In this document: one piece after another, positions 36,068 to 44,835 of the stretch
How positions within the stretch are numbered: the first letter of the stretch is position 1
Layout: the number at the start of each line of letters is the position of its first letter
Origin: Streptantibioticus parmotrematis
GTDB taxonomy: Bacteria > Actinomycetota > Actinomycetes > Streptomycetales > Streptomycetaceae
Direction: 5' to 3'
Assembly (NCBI RefSeq): GCF_019890615.1
Contig: NZ_JAINVZ010000018.1
Span: forward strand, 97,194-161,193
Length of the DNA: 64,000 nucleotides
The notes under the pieces: model-generated
Told to the model about the DNA's origin: nothing
What the model saw: only the letters and a program-made list of their open reading frames with translations
Databases searched by the model: none
Program-made: the position numbers and the translations under genes

Positions 36068-36081
36068 ATAATCCGGATTAT
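36068..36081. promoter_or_regulatory. 14-bp perfect palindrome in the promoter region of the Pro/Lys-repeat protein gene
   Basis: ATAATCCGGATTAT is a perfect 14-bp palindrome 75 bp before the start codon, in a strikingly AT-rich island. It is a strong candidate for a dimeric regulator site. Confidence 0.55.
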
Positions 36082-36155
36082 GTGGACCTTCCTCGACATA
36101 TGCCTAAACGGCGACCGGGCGTGTCTGTTCTACGCGCCCCGACGAGAGGAAAGTC

Positions 36156-36575
36156 ATGCAACGCACCACCGCCGCGTTCGCCGTTCTGGCCGCCGTGGGC
36201 CTGGGCATCGCGCTCCCGGCCACCGCGCAGGCCGCCGCCCCGCACAGCGCCAACTGCCCGAACGGCTTCAAGCCCGGTTTCGCCCTGAGCAACAAGGGCC
36301 TGTTCCAGGCGTGTGTGGTGGCGGACGAGACGGCCAACCCGGCCCTCACCGACACCCAGCTGGTCCCGGCGAAGCCCGCCAAGCCCGCCAAGCACCAGAC
36401 CCCGGCCCAGCACCAGGTCCCGAACAAGCCGGCCCGCCACCAGACCCCGGCCAAGCCCGCGCAGCCGGCGAAGCCCGCCAAGCCGGCCAAGCCCGCCCAG
36501 CCGGCGCAGCACCAGAACCCGGCCAAGCCGCAGGCCCCGATGTCCCCGCAGCAGGACGAGCAGCCGGTCGGCTGA
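36156..36575 (+). CDS. Secreted Pro/Lys/Ala-repeat protein of unknown function
   Basis: 139 residues. Signal peptide MQRTTAAFAVLAAVGLGIALPATAQA, then ~40 residues with two cysteines (SANCPNGFKPGFALSNKGLFQACVV) that could form a disulfide, then ~80 residues of Lys-Pro-Ala repeats interspersed with His-Gln (KPAKPAKHQTPAQHQ, KPAKPAKPAQPAQHQN). The tail is disordered, basic and reminiscent of wall-binding or wall-spanning regions. No family recognised. GAGAGGAAAG precedes ATG 36156. Monocistronic with an AT-rich promoter and a clear terminator. Confidence 0.85.
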   Translation: MQRTTAAFAVLAAVGLGIALPATAQAAAPHSANCPNGFKPGFALSNKGLFQACVVADETANPALTDTQLVPAKPAKPAKHQTPAQHQVPNKPARHQTPAKPAQPAKPAKPAKPAQPAQHQNPAKPQAPMSPQQDEQPVG

Positions 36576-36588
36576 ACCTCCCGCCGGT

Positions 36589-36621
36589 GAAGGACGGGCC
36601 GCTCCAACCGGCCCGTCCTTC
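36589..36621 (+). terminator. Terminator after the Pro/Lys-repeat gene
   Basis: Perfect 13-bp inverted repeat, 36589-36601 with 36609-36621, loop of 7 nt. The 150 bp to the next gene end show nothing else. Confidence 0.85.
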
Positions 36622-36770
36622 GCACGTCCGCCTCGACGCGTGGCCCACGGCCACAGCGGACCCCGGGGCCGGCCCTCCCCGGCGGCTCACCCGCGAACAC
36701 CTCGATGTCCCTGAGCAGTCGGCGCGGGCCGGTCACGCCTCGACCCCAGGCCCCGGCCCAAGTCGCCGTC

Positions 36771-38411
36771 CTAGTCCCCGTCGCACAGCTCCTGCTGGCC
36801 GTTGAGCGCCGTCACCCCGGTCGCGGGGTCGGCGGGCGGGGGCGGCGGCGCGCCCTCGACCGGGGTCACGTCCTTGAAGTCGGCCCCCAGCAGCACCCGG
36901 AAGACCGGGCCCTGGTGCCGTACCGGACGCAGCACCGCACCGGGCAGCGCGGTGGCCAGCGACCGCACCGACAGGTTCCAGCGCGGGTCGTACTCGACGA
37001 CCGTACGAGGCACCGACCGCAGGCGTTCGCGCGGCGCCGGGTCGACCACGAAGCCGGTGGCCCGCAACTGGTCGGCGGCCCGTTGCGCGCCGGGACCGCC
37101 CAGCACCTCGACGCGGACGCTGCCCGGCGGGACCTCCACCCGCTGCCGCACCGGTCCGGTCGGCGACGGCGCGGGGGCGGGGGACGCGGGCGTGCCCGGG
37201 GACGAAGCGGACGGCGAGGGGGCCGGGGGCGTGCCGGTCAGCGGGTGGTCGGCCCGGATCGCGGCGAAGAGCTTGTCCGCCTTGGGCTGGTCCCAGGTGA
37301 CCGTCGCGCCGATGCCCGGCACCGGGTAGTCGAGGTTGGCGACCGGCACCGAGGTGAACTCCGCCGACGCGGGCGAGAAGTGCCGCATCGCCTCCGCGAG
37401 GCCCACCAGGTCGGCGGGCTTGAGCCCCGGGTCGGCGCGCACCGAGCCCAGCGCGTCGCCCAGGGTCGAGCCCAGCTTCACCGGGTCGAGCAGCAGCCCG
37501 CTGGCGGTCGCCTTGTGGATCAGCTCGGCGACGAAGCGCTGCTGACGGCGCATCCGGCCCAGGTCCGCCGACCCGTCCACGTAGCGCGCCCGCACGTACT
37601 GCAACGCCTGGCCGCCGTTGAGGACGGTCGTGCCGACCGGCAGGTTCAGGCCCGACTTCGGGTCGTGCAGCGGGCGTTCGGTGCAGACCGGGACGCCGCC
37701 GAGCGCGTCCACCGTCTTCATGAAGCTGACGAAGTCCACTTCCAGGTAGTGGTCGATGTGGACCCCGGTCATCCGCTCGACCGTGCTGACGGTGAGCGCC
37801 GGACCGCCGATGGAGTACGCGGCGTTGATCTTCTCGGGCCGGGAGCTGCGGCCGTCCCCGTCCGGCAGCCGTACGTAGGTGTCGCGCGGGATGCTGATCA
37901 CGCTCAGCCGGGAGCGGTCGGCCGAGACGTGCGCCAGCATGATCGTGTCGGTGCAGTGGCAGGGCGCGCCGCCCAGGTCGTACTGCTGCTTCTCCTGCGC
38001 GGTGATGCGGTCCCGGCCGTCGGTGCCGACGAGCAGGAAGTTCTCCCCGGCGCCCGCGGCGGGGCGGTGGGCGAGGCCCTGGAAGACGTTGACCCGGCCG
38101 ATGTCGCCGCCGACGCTGCCCATCGCCACGTTGGCCAGCCCCGAGGTGGTCAGCACGGCCAGCGAGAGCGCCCCCGCGATCCGCATCAGCCTGCGCTTGC
38201 GCAGCCTGCGGTGGCGGCCGCCGGAGCGCTGCGGCACCGGGCGGGCGGTGGGCCGCGCCGTACGGGCCGCGGGGCGCGCGGCGCGGGAGGCCCGGACCGG
38301 GCGGACGGGGCGGCCCGGTCGCTGGCCGGGGACGGCGCGGGGGTGAGGGGGGCGGCCTGGCACGGGCGGACCTCCGGGGTGGGGCGGCACGGCGTACGGA
38401 CGAATCGGCAT
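36771..38411 (-). CDS. LCP-family cell-wall polymer ligase with LytR_C domain
   Basis: About 546 residues. Pro/Arg-rich cytoplasmic tail, membrane helix (MRIAGALSLAVLTTSGLANVAMG), LCP domain (NFLLVGTDGRDRIT, CHCTDTIMLAHVSADRSRLSVISIPRDTYVRLP, EKINAAYSIGGPAL, VRARYVDGSADLGRMRRQQRF), a Pro/Ser linker, and a C-terminal LytR_C domain (VRVEVLGGPGAQRAADQLRATGFVVD ...). CHCTD adds a close Cys pair. Start uncertain: ATG 38411 or GTG 38435, neither with a ribosome site. Divergent from the glycosyltransferase gene across reiterated 14-mers. Confidence 0.9.
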   Translation of the reverse strand: MPIRPYAVPPHPGGPPVPGRPPHPRAVPGQRPGRPVRPVRASRAARPAARTARPTARPVPQRSGGRHRRLRKRRLMRIAGALSLAVLTTSGLANVAMGSVGGDIGRVNVFQGLAHRPAAGAGENFLLVGTDGRDRITAQEKQQYDLGGAPCHCTDTIMLAHVSADRSRLSVISIPRDTYVRLPDGDGRSSRPEKINAAYSIGGPALTVSTVERMTGVHIDHYLEVDFVSFMKTVDALGGVPVCTERPLHDPKSGLNLPVGTTVLNGGQALQYVRARYVDGSADLGRMRRQQRFVAELIHKATASGLLLDPVKLGSTLGDALGSVRADPGLKPADLVGLAEAMRHFSPASAEFTSVPVANLDYPVPGIGATVTWDQPKADKLFAAIRADHPLTGTPPAPSPSASSPGTPASPAPAPSPTGPVRQRVEVPPGSVRVEVLGGPGAQRAADQLRATGFVVDPAPRERLRSVPRTVVEYDPRWNLSVRSLATALPGAVLRPVRHQGPVFRVLLGADFKDVTPVEGAPPPPPADPATGVTALNGQQELCDGD

Positions 38412-38489
38412 ACAAGACGCAGATAAGACGTTCACGCTAGGGCGATACGGGGGCCGGGCCGCGCCCCCACGCCGGGCACCCCGCGCCCG

Positions 38490-38579
38490 CTCACCCGACC
38501 GGCGCTCCCCTCACCCGACCGGCCCCCCGGCGGGCCGCCGCCCCTCACCTGACGGCGCCCCCCGGCTCACCCGACCGGC
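38490..38579. repeat. Four 14-bp direct repeats between LCP and glycosyltransferase genes
   Basis: CTCACCCGACCGGC at 38490-38503, 38510-38523 and 38566-38579, with a degenerate copy at 38544-38556. They sit between divergent starts (38411 and 38615) and may be regulator sites or slippage products. Confidence 0.85.
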
Positions 38580-38600
38580 CCCGCACTCAGCCGTTGGGGG

Positions 38601-38606
38601 TAGCCT
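38601..38606 (+). promoter_or_regulatory. -10 element for leaderless glycosyltransferase mRNA
   Basis: TAGCCT ends 8 bp before ATG 38615; no ribosome site is present. Confidence 0.5.
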
Positions 38607-38614
38607 GTGCGCCG

Positions 38615-39658
38615 ATGAACGCCGTGAACGCCACGAGTGGCCAGCCCCTCCCCGCCGTCTCCGTGATCATGCCGGTGCTCAACGAGGAGCGGCATCTGCG
38701 CGAGGCGGTGACCCACATCCTCCAGCAGGAGTACGCGGGGGACATGGAGGTGGTGATCGCCCTCGGGCCCTCCACCGACCGCACCGACGAGATCGCCGCG
38801 GCCCTGGTCGCCGAGGACCCCCGGGTGCACACCGTGCCCAACCCGACCGGCCGCACCCCGGCCGGGCTGAACGCCGCGATCAAGGCCTCCCGGCACCCGG
38901 TCGTCGTCCGCGTCGACGGGCACGGCATGCTCTCGCCGGACTACATCGCGACCGCGGTGCGCCTGCTGGAGGAGACCGGCGCGGCCAACGTCGGCGGCAT
39001 CATGCACGCCGAGGGCGAGAACGCCTGGGAGCGCGCGGTGGCCGCCGCGATGACCTCGAAGATCGGCGTGGGCAACGCGGTCTTCCACACCGGAGGCGAG
39101 GCCGGCCCCACCGAGACCGTCTACCTCGGCGTCTTCCGGCGCGAGGTGCTGGAGCGGCAGGGCGGCTACAACGAGGAGTTCGTCCGCGCCCAGGACTGGG
39201 AGCTGAACTACCGCATCCGCGAGGCGGGCGGCCTGATCTGGTTCTCGCCCGAGCTGCGGGTCTCGTACCGGCCCCGGCCGAGCGTGCGCAAGCTCGCCCG
39301 GCAGTACCACGACTACGGCCGCTGGCGGCACGTCGTCGCCCGCTACCACTCCGGCTCGATCAACCTGCGCTACCTCGCGCCGCCCGCCGCCGTCGTCGCC
39401 ATCGCGGCCGGCGCGGTCGTCGGCGCGCTGGTGCACCCGGTCGGCTGGGTCGTCCCCGGCGGCTACGCGGCCGCGATCGCGCTGGGCTCGCTGCCCGCGG
39501 GCAAGGGTCTCGACGCGGGGGCGCGGGCGCGCATCCCGGTGGCACTGGCCACCATGCACATGTCCTGGGGCTGGGGCTTCCTGACCAGCTCGAAGAAGCT
39601 GGCCCGCAAGGTCATCGCCAGCCGCCGCCCGGCGGTCCGCGAGGGCGCGACCGCCTGA
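38615..39658 (+). CDS. Family 2 glycosyltransferase
   Basis: 347 residues. GT-A fold: VSVIMPVLNEERHLREAVTHILQQ, VVIALGPSTDRTDEI (DxD-like region ahead at VVVRVDGHGMLSP), ETVYLGVFRREVLERQGGYNEEFVRAQDWELNYRIREAGG (acceptor-site ED/W motif). Two C-terminal hydrophobic segments (~260-280 and ~283-298) anchor it to the membrane. A role in surface glycan synthesis is likely; donor and acceptor are unknown. ATG 38615 is supported by a leaderless -10; the ATG at 38594 would precede it. Flanked by two LCP ligases. Confidence 0.92.
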   Translation: MNAVNATSGQPLPAVSVIMPVLNEERHLREAVTHILQQEYAGDMEVVIALGPSTDRTDEIAAALVAEDPRVHTVPNPTGRTPAGLNAAIKASRHPVVVRVDGHGMLSPDYIATAVRLLEETGAANVGGIMHAEGENAWERAVAAAMTSKIGVGNAVFHTGGEAGPTETVYLGVFRREVLERQGGYNEEFVRAQDWELNYRIREAGGLIWFSPELRVSYRPRPSVRKLARQYHDYGRWRHVVARYHSGSINLRYLAPPAAVVAIAAGAVVGALVHPVGWVVPGGYAAAIALGSLPAGKGLDAGARARIPVALATMHMSWGWGFLTSSKKLARKVIASRRPAVREGATA

Positions 39659-39675
39659 GGCCGACCGCTTGAGGC
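39648..39675 (+). repeat. 14-bp tandem duplication covering the glycosyltransferase stop
   Basis: 39648-39661 and 39662-39675, one mismatch; the first includes the TGA at 39656-39658. Confidence 0.85.
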
Positions 39676-39680
39676 CGGTT

Positions 39681-39706
39681 GCCCGGGGCGGTGCGCCGCC
39701 CCGGGC
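39681..39706. terminator. Terminator between convergent glycosyltransferase and LCP genes
   Basis: Perfect 11-bp inverted repeat, 39681-39691 with 39696-39706, loop TGCG. Confidence 0.8.
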
Positions 39707-39737
39707 TTCGACGGCGGCCCGCCTCAGTGGCTGCCCG

Positions 39738-41393
39738 TCACCAGCTGTACCCGCCGCTGACGTTGACCTTCATGCAGGCGTCCGTGCCGGCGTTGAGCGC
39801 GGCGGCGGTGTCCGGCAGCTTCGTGGGGTCGGAGCCCGCCGCCTTCGGGTACGACTCGCCCGTACGCCAGTCGGAGCCGACGACCAGGGTGATGCCGCTG
39901 ACGGCGGTCGACTTGCGCACCGCGCTCGCCGGGATCCCCAGTGCCTTGGCGACGGCCTGGGCGTCCGCCTGGAGGTCGTTGCTCGGGTAGGTGATCGTGG
40001 TGTCGGCCTGCGACTGGAGCGTGTCGTCGGTGGCCGCGCGGGTGAAGCCGAGGGCGGCCAGCCGGTCGGTGACGGAGCCCGCCCGGCCGGGGACCGGCGC
40101 CAGCGAGATGGTCCCGGTGCCGTTGCGCACGTCCACCGCGATGCGGTCCTTGGGCGCGGCGGTGTCGGAGGGCGACGGCGAGGCCGGGGCCGAGGCGGAC
40201 GTGCTCGGCTTGGCACCCGGTGCGCCGCCCTTGCCGTCGGCGGGGATGTCGCCGCGGACCATCGCGAACAGCTTCTCGGCGTCCGAGGTCGGCACCACGT
40301 GCGCGTCGGGCGCCTGCGGGTCGGGCGCCCACGGCATCGTGGTCATGGTGATCCGGTCGGTCGGCACCTTCTGCAACTGCCCGGCCAGGTCGTAGAGCTT
40401 CTTGACGGTGCCCAGGCCCTGGTCCACGGTGAGCGCCTTCGTCGCGCTCTCGGCGAGGTTCATCAGCTCACCGGGATCGGTGAGCTTCGCGGAGGACTTC
40501 AGCTGGCGCACCATCGCGCTCATGTACATGTGCTGCGCGTGGGTGCGGCCGATGTCGCTGCCGTCCTCGAAGCCGTGCCGGGTGCGCAGCCACTGGAGGG
40601 CCTGCTGACCCTGGATGACGTGGGTGCCCTTGGTGAGCCGCAGGCCCGAGTCCTTGTCGTAGATGTTGTTGTCGACGCAGACCGGGACGCCGCCGACCGC
40701 GTCGGCCATCTTCACCACGCCCGCGAAGTCGACCATCATGAAGTGGTCGATGGGTATGCCGGTCAGCTCCTCCCAGGTGGCCACGGTGCAGCCGGGACCG
40801 CCGTGCGAGAGGCTGTCGGTGATGATGTCGTTGGACGGCGCGTACTTCTTGCCGGTCGCCGGGTCGGTGCACTCGGGGATGTCCACCCGGGTGTCGCGCG
40901 GCACGCTGATGACCGTCATGTTGCTGCGGTCCGCGGAGACGTGCAGCAGCATCTCGACGTCGGCGTGCGGCGGCCCGCCGATGTCGTAGGTGGCGCCGCC
41001 CAGCTTGACGTCCTCGGAGGTGTTCCGGCTGTCGGAGCCGAGGAGCAGGATGTTCAACGGGGTCTGCCCGGCGGCGTTCGGCACGGCGGGCGCGAGGTGC
41101 TTGGCGCCCAGGTCGAGGTCGGCCTTCTTCAGGTTGCCGTTGAGATGCCGGTAGTACGCGTACGCGGCGCCGCCGCTGCTCAGCACGATGAGCGCGGTGC
41201 CGACCGCCACCCACTTCAGGGCCCGGCGTCTGCGGCGGCGACGGGCGCCGCCGTCACCGCCGTCACCGCCGCCAGGGGTGTTGCCTCCGTCGCCCCCGTC
41301 CCGCCGGTGCCCGCCGCCGGAACGCTGCGCGGGCACCTGGGTGGTGTCGCCGGCGAGGGGCCGGACCGGCTCTGCTGCGGTGCCGTCGCGCAT
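39738..41393 (-). CDS. LCP-family cell-wall polymer ligase with LytR_C domain
   Basis: 551 residues from ATG 41393 after AGGAGG. Asp/Gly-rich and Arg-rich cytoplasmic tail, membrane helix (~60-80), LCP domain with NILLLGSDSRNTSEDV, ADVEMLLHVSADRSNMTVISVPRDTRVDIPEC, SNDIITDSLSHGGPGCTV and WLRTRHGFEDGSDIGRTHAQHMY, a Ser/Ala/Pro linker, then LytR_C (IAVDVRNGTGTISLAPVPGRAGSVTDRLAALGFT ...). Same architecture as the paralogue at 36771. Together with the glycosyltransferase between them they form a wall-polymer assembly cluster. Confidence 0.93.
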   Translation of the reverse strand: MRDGTAAEPVRPLAGDTTQVPAQRSGGGHRRDGGDGGNTPGGGDGGDGGARRRRRRRALKWVAVGTALIVLSSGGAAYAYYRHLNGNLKKADLDLGAKHLAPAVPNAAGQTPLNILLLGSDSRNTSEDVKLGGATYDIGGPPHADVEMLLHVSADRSNMTVISVPRDTRVDIPECTDPATGKKYAPSNDIITDSLSHGGPGCTVATWEELTGIPIDHFMMVDFAGVVKMADAVGGVPVCVDNNIYDKDSGLRLTKGTHVIQGQQALQWLRTRHGFEDGSDIGRTHAQHMYMSAMVRQLKSSAKLTDPGELMNLAESATKALTVDQGLGTVKKLYDLAGQLQKVPTDRITMTTMPWAPDPQAPDAHVVPTSDAEKLFAMVRGDIPADGKGGAPGAKPSTSASAPASPSPSDTAAPKDRIAVDVRNGTGTISLAPVPGRAGSVTDRLAALGFTRAATDDTLQSQADTTITYPSNDLQADAQAVAKALGIPASAVRKSTAVSGITLVVGSDWRTGESYPKAAGSDPTKLPDTAAALNAGTDACMKVNVSGGYSW

Positions 41394-41529
41394 CAATCCT
41401 CCTGGGTGTCAACCCAGTAGGACAAGCAACACCCTTTCGTGGTTGCATCGTTCCGCTTACGTGACTTTTCGCGCTGAAGCAGTCACGCAGCGCAGAGTTC
41501 ACGCCATCGCCATGGATCCGTCGCCGCGC

Positions 41530-42285
41530 TCACATCACGGTGTGTGTCACCCGTTCCGCCTCGCGGCGACGCTCCAGCGCCTCGGGGGACAGCTCGCCGA
41601 CGTGCCGGCACAGCACCACCGACCCGCCGGCCACCAGCGGAGCCAGCAGCCCGGCGGCCAGCCCCTCCCAGGTGTCGTACGACAGCGCCGACAGCACCCG
41701 CGACCCCGCCGAGAACCCCGACTCCCGCGCGCTGTCCAGCGCCCGGGCGGTCACCTCGGCGCCGGTCAGCTCGGTGCCGTCGGGCAGTACGAGCGCGGGC
41801 GCGTGCGGATCGACCGGCGTGTACGGCACGAAGCGGTCACCCTGGCTCGGCACCTCGACCGCGTAGTCGGCGAACCCCTGCGGCGGTTGCGGGAAGCGCG
41901 CGCCCAGCGGCTTGAGCGCCAGCGCCATCCGCTCGCCCGGACAGGCCAGCGCCCGCTCCAGGGTGTCGGGTCCGCTCACCACCACGTCGGCCGCCGCCGC
42001 CTCGCCGCCCGGTGCCGCGACCACGCCCGCCGAGAAGCAGGCCAGCAGCCAGGCGGCGGTCTGCCAGTGCGCGGGCAGCAGCAGCGCGACGCGGTCGCCG
42101 GGCTGCGCGGACAGCTCGTCCTGGAGCAGATTGGCTGTCTTCGCCACCCAGTTGGCGAGGGTGGCCACCGACAGTTCGACGCGCTCGCCGGTGGCGTCGT
42201 CGTAGAACGTCAGCAGCGGGCGCGCGGGGTCCGTGGCCAGCGCGGATCGCAGGAGATCGGCGGGGGTGCGGTCGGAAGCGTTCAC
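41530..42285 (-). CDS. TIGR03089 family protein (partial AMP-binding fold)
   Basis: 251 residues. It resembles the N-terminal half of acyl-adenylate-forming enzymes: RPLLTFYDDATGERVELSVATLANWVAKTANLLQDEL, GDRVALLLPAHWQTAAWLLACFSAGVVA, YTPVDPHAPALVLPDGTELT and SRVLSALSYDTWEGLAAGLLAPLVAGGSVVLCRH. The catalytic C-terminal domain is absent, and length matches actinobacterial TIGR03089 proteins, so this is not a truncation. Function unknown. GTG 42285 appears leaderless (TACTCT 6 bp upstream). Confidence 0.85.
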   Translation of the reverse strand: MNASDRTPADLLRSALATDPARPLLTFYDDATGERVELSVATLANWVAKTANLLQDELSAQPGDRVALLLPAHWQTAAWLLACFSAGVVAAPGGEAAAADVVVSGPDTLERALACPGERMALALKPLGARFPQPPQGFADYAVEVPSQGDRFVPYTPVDPHAPALVLPDGTELTGAEVTARALDSARESGFSAGSRVLSALSYDTWEGLAAGLLAPLVAGGSVVLCRHVGELSPEALERRREAERVTHTVM

Positions 42286-42291
42286 GCGGCA

Positions 42292-42297
42292 AGAGTA
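42292..42297 (-). promoter_or_regulatory. -10 element for leaderless TIGR03089 mRNA
   Basis: On the minus strand TACTCT ends 6 bp before GTG 42285, with no ribosome site in between. Confidence 0.45.
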
Positions 42298-42386
42298 CGG
42301 GGCCGCCCCGGACGGTCCGTGGGCCGATCGGACGGTCCGTCAGCTGACGACTCGCATGATTTGCCGTTTATGACACCATTTCAGTC

Positions 42387-43784
42387 ATGCGTGCATTCAT
42401 CGCTTCCACGGTCGGGGCCGCCTGCGCGTGCACGGCCGCTTTCGCCCTCCCGCTGATCATGTCGGCCGGAGCCTCCGCCCACGGCAGCCGTGGCGCCGCG
42501 TCCCCGGTCCGGCTCGCCGACGCCTCCGACGCGGCCGGCAGTACCCGGTACCAGCCGCTGATCCGGCTCGGACCCCCCGCCGCCACCGGCTCCGGCGCCC
42601 GGGCCCGCGCCGCCGCCGCGGTCCAGGGGGTGCGGACCGAGGCGGTCCGGCCCTTCTCCCTCATCGGCGTCACCTGGAACGACGGCACCACCGAGCTCAA
42701 CGGCACGGTGCGGGTGCGTACCCGGTCGGTCGCCACCGGTGCCTGGTCCGGCTGGCAGACGCTGGAGAACAGCGACGACGTGCCCGACTACGACTCGCCG
42801 GAACGCGCCTCAGGCCACGTGCGCGGGGCCACCGCGCCGCTGTGGGTCGGCGACTCCGACGGCGTCCAGGTGCAGGTCACCCCCGCGGCTCCGGCGAGCG
42901 GCCGGGCGGCCGTGCCCGCGCTGCCCAAGGGCCTGCGGGTGGACATGGTCGACCCGGGCGGTCCTTCGGTGCGGGCCGCGGCGCCCTCGGCGGCACCGCT
43001 GGACTCCCAGTCGGCCGCCGCCGAGCAGCCGTCCGCCCCGGCGACGCCGCCGGCCCCGTCCACCACCGCGTCCACCTCCGCGGCGCCCGCCGCGCCGGCC
43101 GCTTCCACTGCCGCCTCCACCTCCGCCTCGCCCTCCGCGAGCCAGCAGCCCGACGACCGGGCCGAGGGCGACGAGGCCGCGCACGCCGCCCGGCCCAGGA
43201 TCGTCACCCGGGCGGGCTGGGGCGCCGACGAGGGCATCCGCGAGCGGGCCTTCGAGTACACCTACACCGTCAAGGCGGCCTTCGTGCATCACACGGCCAC
43301 CGGCAACGACTACAGCTGCTCGCAGGCGCCCGCCATCATCCGCGGCATCTACCGCTACCACGTCAAGAGCGAGGGCTGGCGGGACATCGGCTACAACTTC
43401 CTGATCGACAAGTGCGGCACGATCTACGAGGGCCGGGCGGGCGGCGTGACCCGCGCCGTGCAGGGCGCCCACACCCTGGGCTTCAACACCGACACCACCG
43501 GCATCGCCGTCATCGGCACGTTCTCGACGGTCCGGCCCAGCGCGGCCGCGGTCAGCGCCCTGGAACACCTGACGGCCTGGAAGCTCGGCCTGACCGGCGT
43601 GAACGCGGACGCGAAGACCACGCTCGTCTCCGGCGGCAGCAACAAGTACCGCAAGGGCGCGCGGGTGTCGTTCTGGACGATCTCCGGCCACCGCGACGGC
43701 TTCGCCACCGAGTGCCCCGGCACCAAGCTGTACGACGAACTGCCCGCGATCCGCAGGGCCGCGGCGAAGCTCCAGGGCAGATAG
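42387..43784 (+). CDS. Secreted peptidoglycan-recognition-protein-like N-acetylmuramoyl-L-alanine amidase
   Basis: 465 residues. Signal peptide (1-~31), an N-terminal beta-rich region (LIGVTWNDGTTELNGTVRVRTRSVATGAWSGWQTLE), a Ser/Ala/Thr/Pro linker (~200-260), then a PGRP/Amidase_2 domain: IVTRAGWGADEGIR, AAFVHHTATGNDYSC (zinc His), IYRYHVKSEGWRDIGYNFLIDKCGTIYEGRAGG, VQGAHTLGFNTDTTGIAVIGTF and ISGHRDGFATECPG (zinc His and Cys). It cleaves the lactyl-amide bond of peptidoglycan outside the cell. No strong ribosome site at ATG 42387. Followed by a strong terminator. Confidence 0.93.
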   Translation: MRAFIASTVGAACACTAAFALPLIMSAGASAHGSRGAASPVRLADASDAAGSTRYQPLIRLGPPAATGSGARARAAAAVQGVRTEAVRPFSLIGVTWNDGTTELNGTVRVRTRSVATGAWSGWQTLENSDDVPDYDSPERASGHVRGATAPLWVGDSDGVQVQVTPAAPASGRAAVPALPKGLRVDMVDPGGPSVRAAAPSAAPLDSQSAAAEQPSAPATPPAPSTTASTSAAPAAPAASTAASTSASPSASQQPDDRAEGDEAAHAARPRIVTRAGWGADEGIRERAFEYTYTVKAAFVHHTATGNDYSCSQAPAIIRGIYRYHVKSEGWRDIGYNFLIDKCGTIYEGRAGGVTRAVQGAHTLGFNTDTTGIAVIGTFSTVRPSAAAVSALEHLTAWKLGLTGVNADAKTTLVSGGSNKYRKGARVSFWTISGHRDGFATECPGTKLYDELPAIRRAAAKLQGR

Positions 43785-43803
43785 CCCCCCACGGCTCCCG
43801 CGT

Positions 43804-43845
43804 CCCGTGAGCCCGCTCCCACGTCCCCGGGAGCGGGCTCACGGG
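43804..43845 (+). terminator. Terminator after the PGRP amidase gene
   Basis: Perfect 17-bp inverted repeat, 43804-43820 with 43829-43845, loop of 8 nt. Confidence 0.88.
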
Positions 43846-43874
43846 CGTACCAACGGGTGCCCGGGGGAGACCGT

Positions 43875-43880
43875 TACCCT
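43875..43880 (+). promoter_or_regulatory. -10 element for leaderless glycosylase mRNA
   Basis: TACCCT ends 7 bp before GTG 43888; no ribosome site. Confidence 0.5.
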
Positions 43881-43887
43881 CGGTGCG

Positions 43888-44808
43888 GTGTACACCTCCT
43901 CCGTCTCCCGTCGCGCCGGGGCCGCCGGCAGCGTGCTGGACCTCGGGCTGACGCTCGGGGTGCTGGCGCGCGGCCCGGGCGACCCGTCGTTCCGGATGAC
44001 CGCGGACGGCACCGTCTGGCGGGCCTGCCGTACGCCGCAGGGCCCGGGCACGCTGCGGGTGGCACCGGCGGGGGACGGCCGGGTGGGCGCGCAGGCCTGG
44101 GGGCCCGGCGCCGACTGGCTGATGGACGCGCTGCCCGCGCTGCTGGGGGAGGAGGACGACGCGACCGGCTTCGTGCCGCGCCACCGCGTCGTCCACGAGG
44201 CGCACCGCCGCCACCCCGGCCTGCGGCTGACCCGCACCGGGCTGGTCCTCGAATCGCTGATCCCGTCCGTGCTGGAGCAGAAGGTCACCTCCGACGAGGC
44301 GTACCGCGCCTGGCGGCTGCTGCTCCAGCGGCACGGCGAGCCCGCGCCAGGGCCGTTCCCCGGACTGCGGGTCATGCCCGACGCGCGGGGCTGGGCGCTG
44401 ATCCCGTCCTGGGAGTGGCACCGGGCGGGCGTCGACGGCAAGCGCGCCGCGACCATCGTGCGGGCGGCGCGGGTGGCGCGGCGGCTGGAGGAGGCGACCG
44501 CGCTGCCGCCGGCCGACGCGGCCGCCCGGCTCCAGCTCGTCCCCGGCATCGGCCCGTGGACCGCCGCCGAGACCGTCCAGCGCTCGCACGGCGCCCCGGA
44601 CGCGGTCACCGTGGGCGACCTGCACCTGCCGAACAGCGTCGGCTACGCGCTGACCGGGGCGCGCACCACCGACGACGCCGGGATGCTGGAGCTGCTCGCG
44701 CCGTACGAGGGACACCGGCACCGCGCCACGCGGCTGATCCTGCTGGGCGGACCCAGGCGCCCGCGCCGCGGACCGCGTTTCTCGCCCAACGACATCCGGC
44801 TGATCTGA
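43888..44808 (+). CDS. DNA-3-methyladenine glycosylase II-like HhH-GPD protein
   Basis: 306 residues. The HhH-GPD fold is present: LVLESLIPSVLEQKVTSDEAYRAWRLLLQ, helix-hairpin-helix LQLVPGIGPWTAAETV and the catalytic Asp in AVTVGDLHLPNSVGYALTG. The N-terminal ~110 residues form the AlkA-like antiparallel domain. It excises alkylated bases from DNA. GTG 43888 is preferred because of the -10 spacing; the open frame upstream crosses the terminator hairpin. Convergent with fbiB. Confidence 0.9.
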   Translation: MYTSSVSRRAGAAGSVLDLGLTLGVLARGPGDPSFRMTADGTVWRACRTPQGPGTLRVAPAGDGRVGAQAWGPGADWLMDALPALLGEEDDATGFVPRHRVVHEAHRRHPGLRLTRTGLVLESLIPSVLEQKVTSDEAYRAWRLLLQRHGEPAPGPFPGLRVMPDARGWALIPSWEWHRAGVDGKRAATIVRAARVARRLEEATALPPADAAARLQLVPGIGPWTAAETVQRSHGAPDAVTVGDLHLPNSVGYALTGARTTDDAGMLELLAPYEGHRHRATRLILLGGPRRPRRGPRFSPNDIRLI

Positions 44809-44835
44809 CCGCGGAACGCCCGCGGGGCCGCCCGG

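Noticed and set aside
38490..38579. CRISPR-like array from the four 14-mers
   Set aside because: Repeats are too short, spacing is irregular (6-20 bp), and no cas genes are present. No CRISPR array is seen anywhere in the window.
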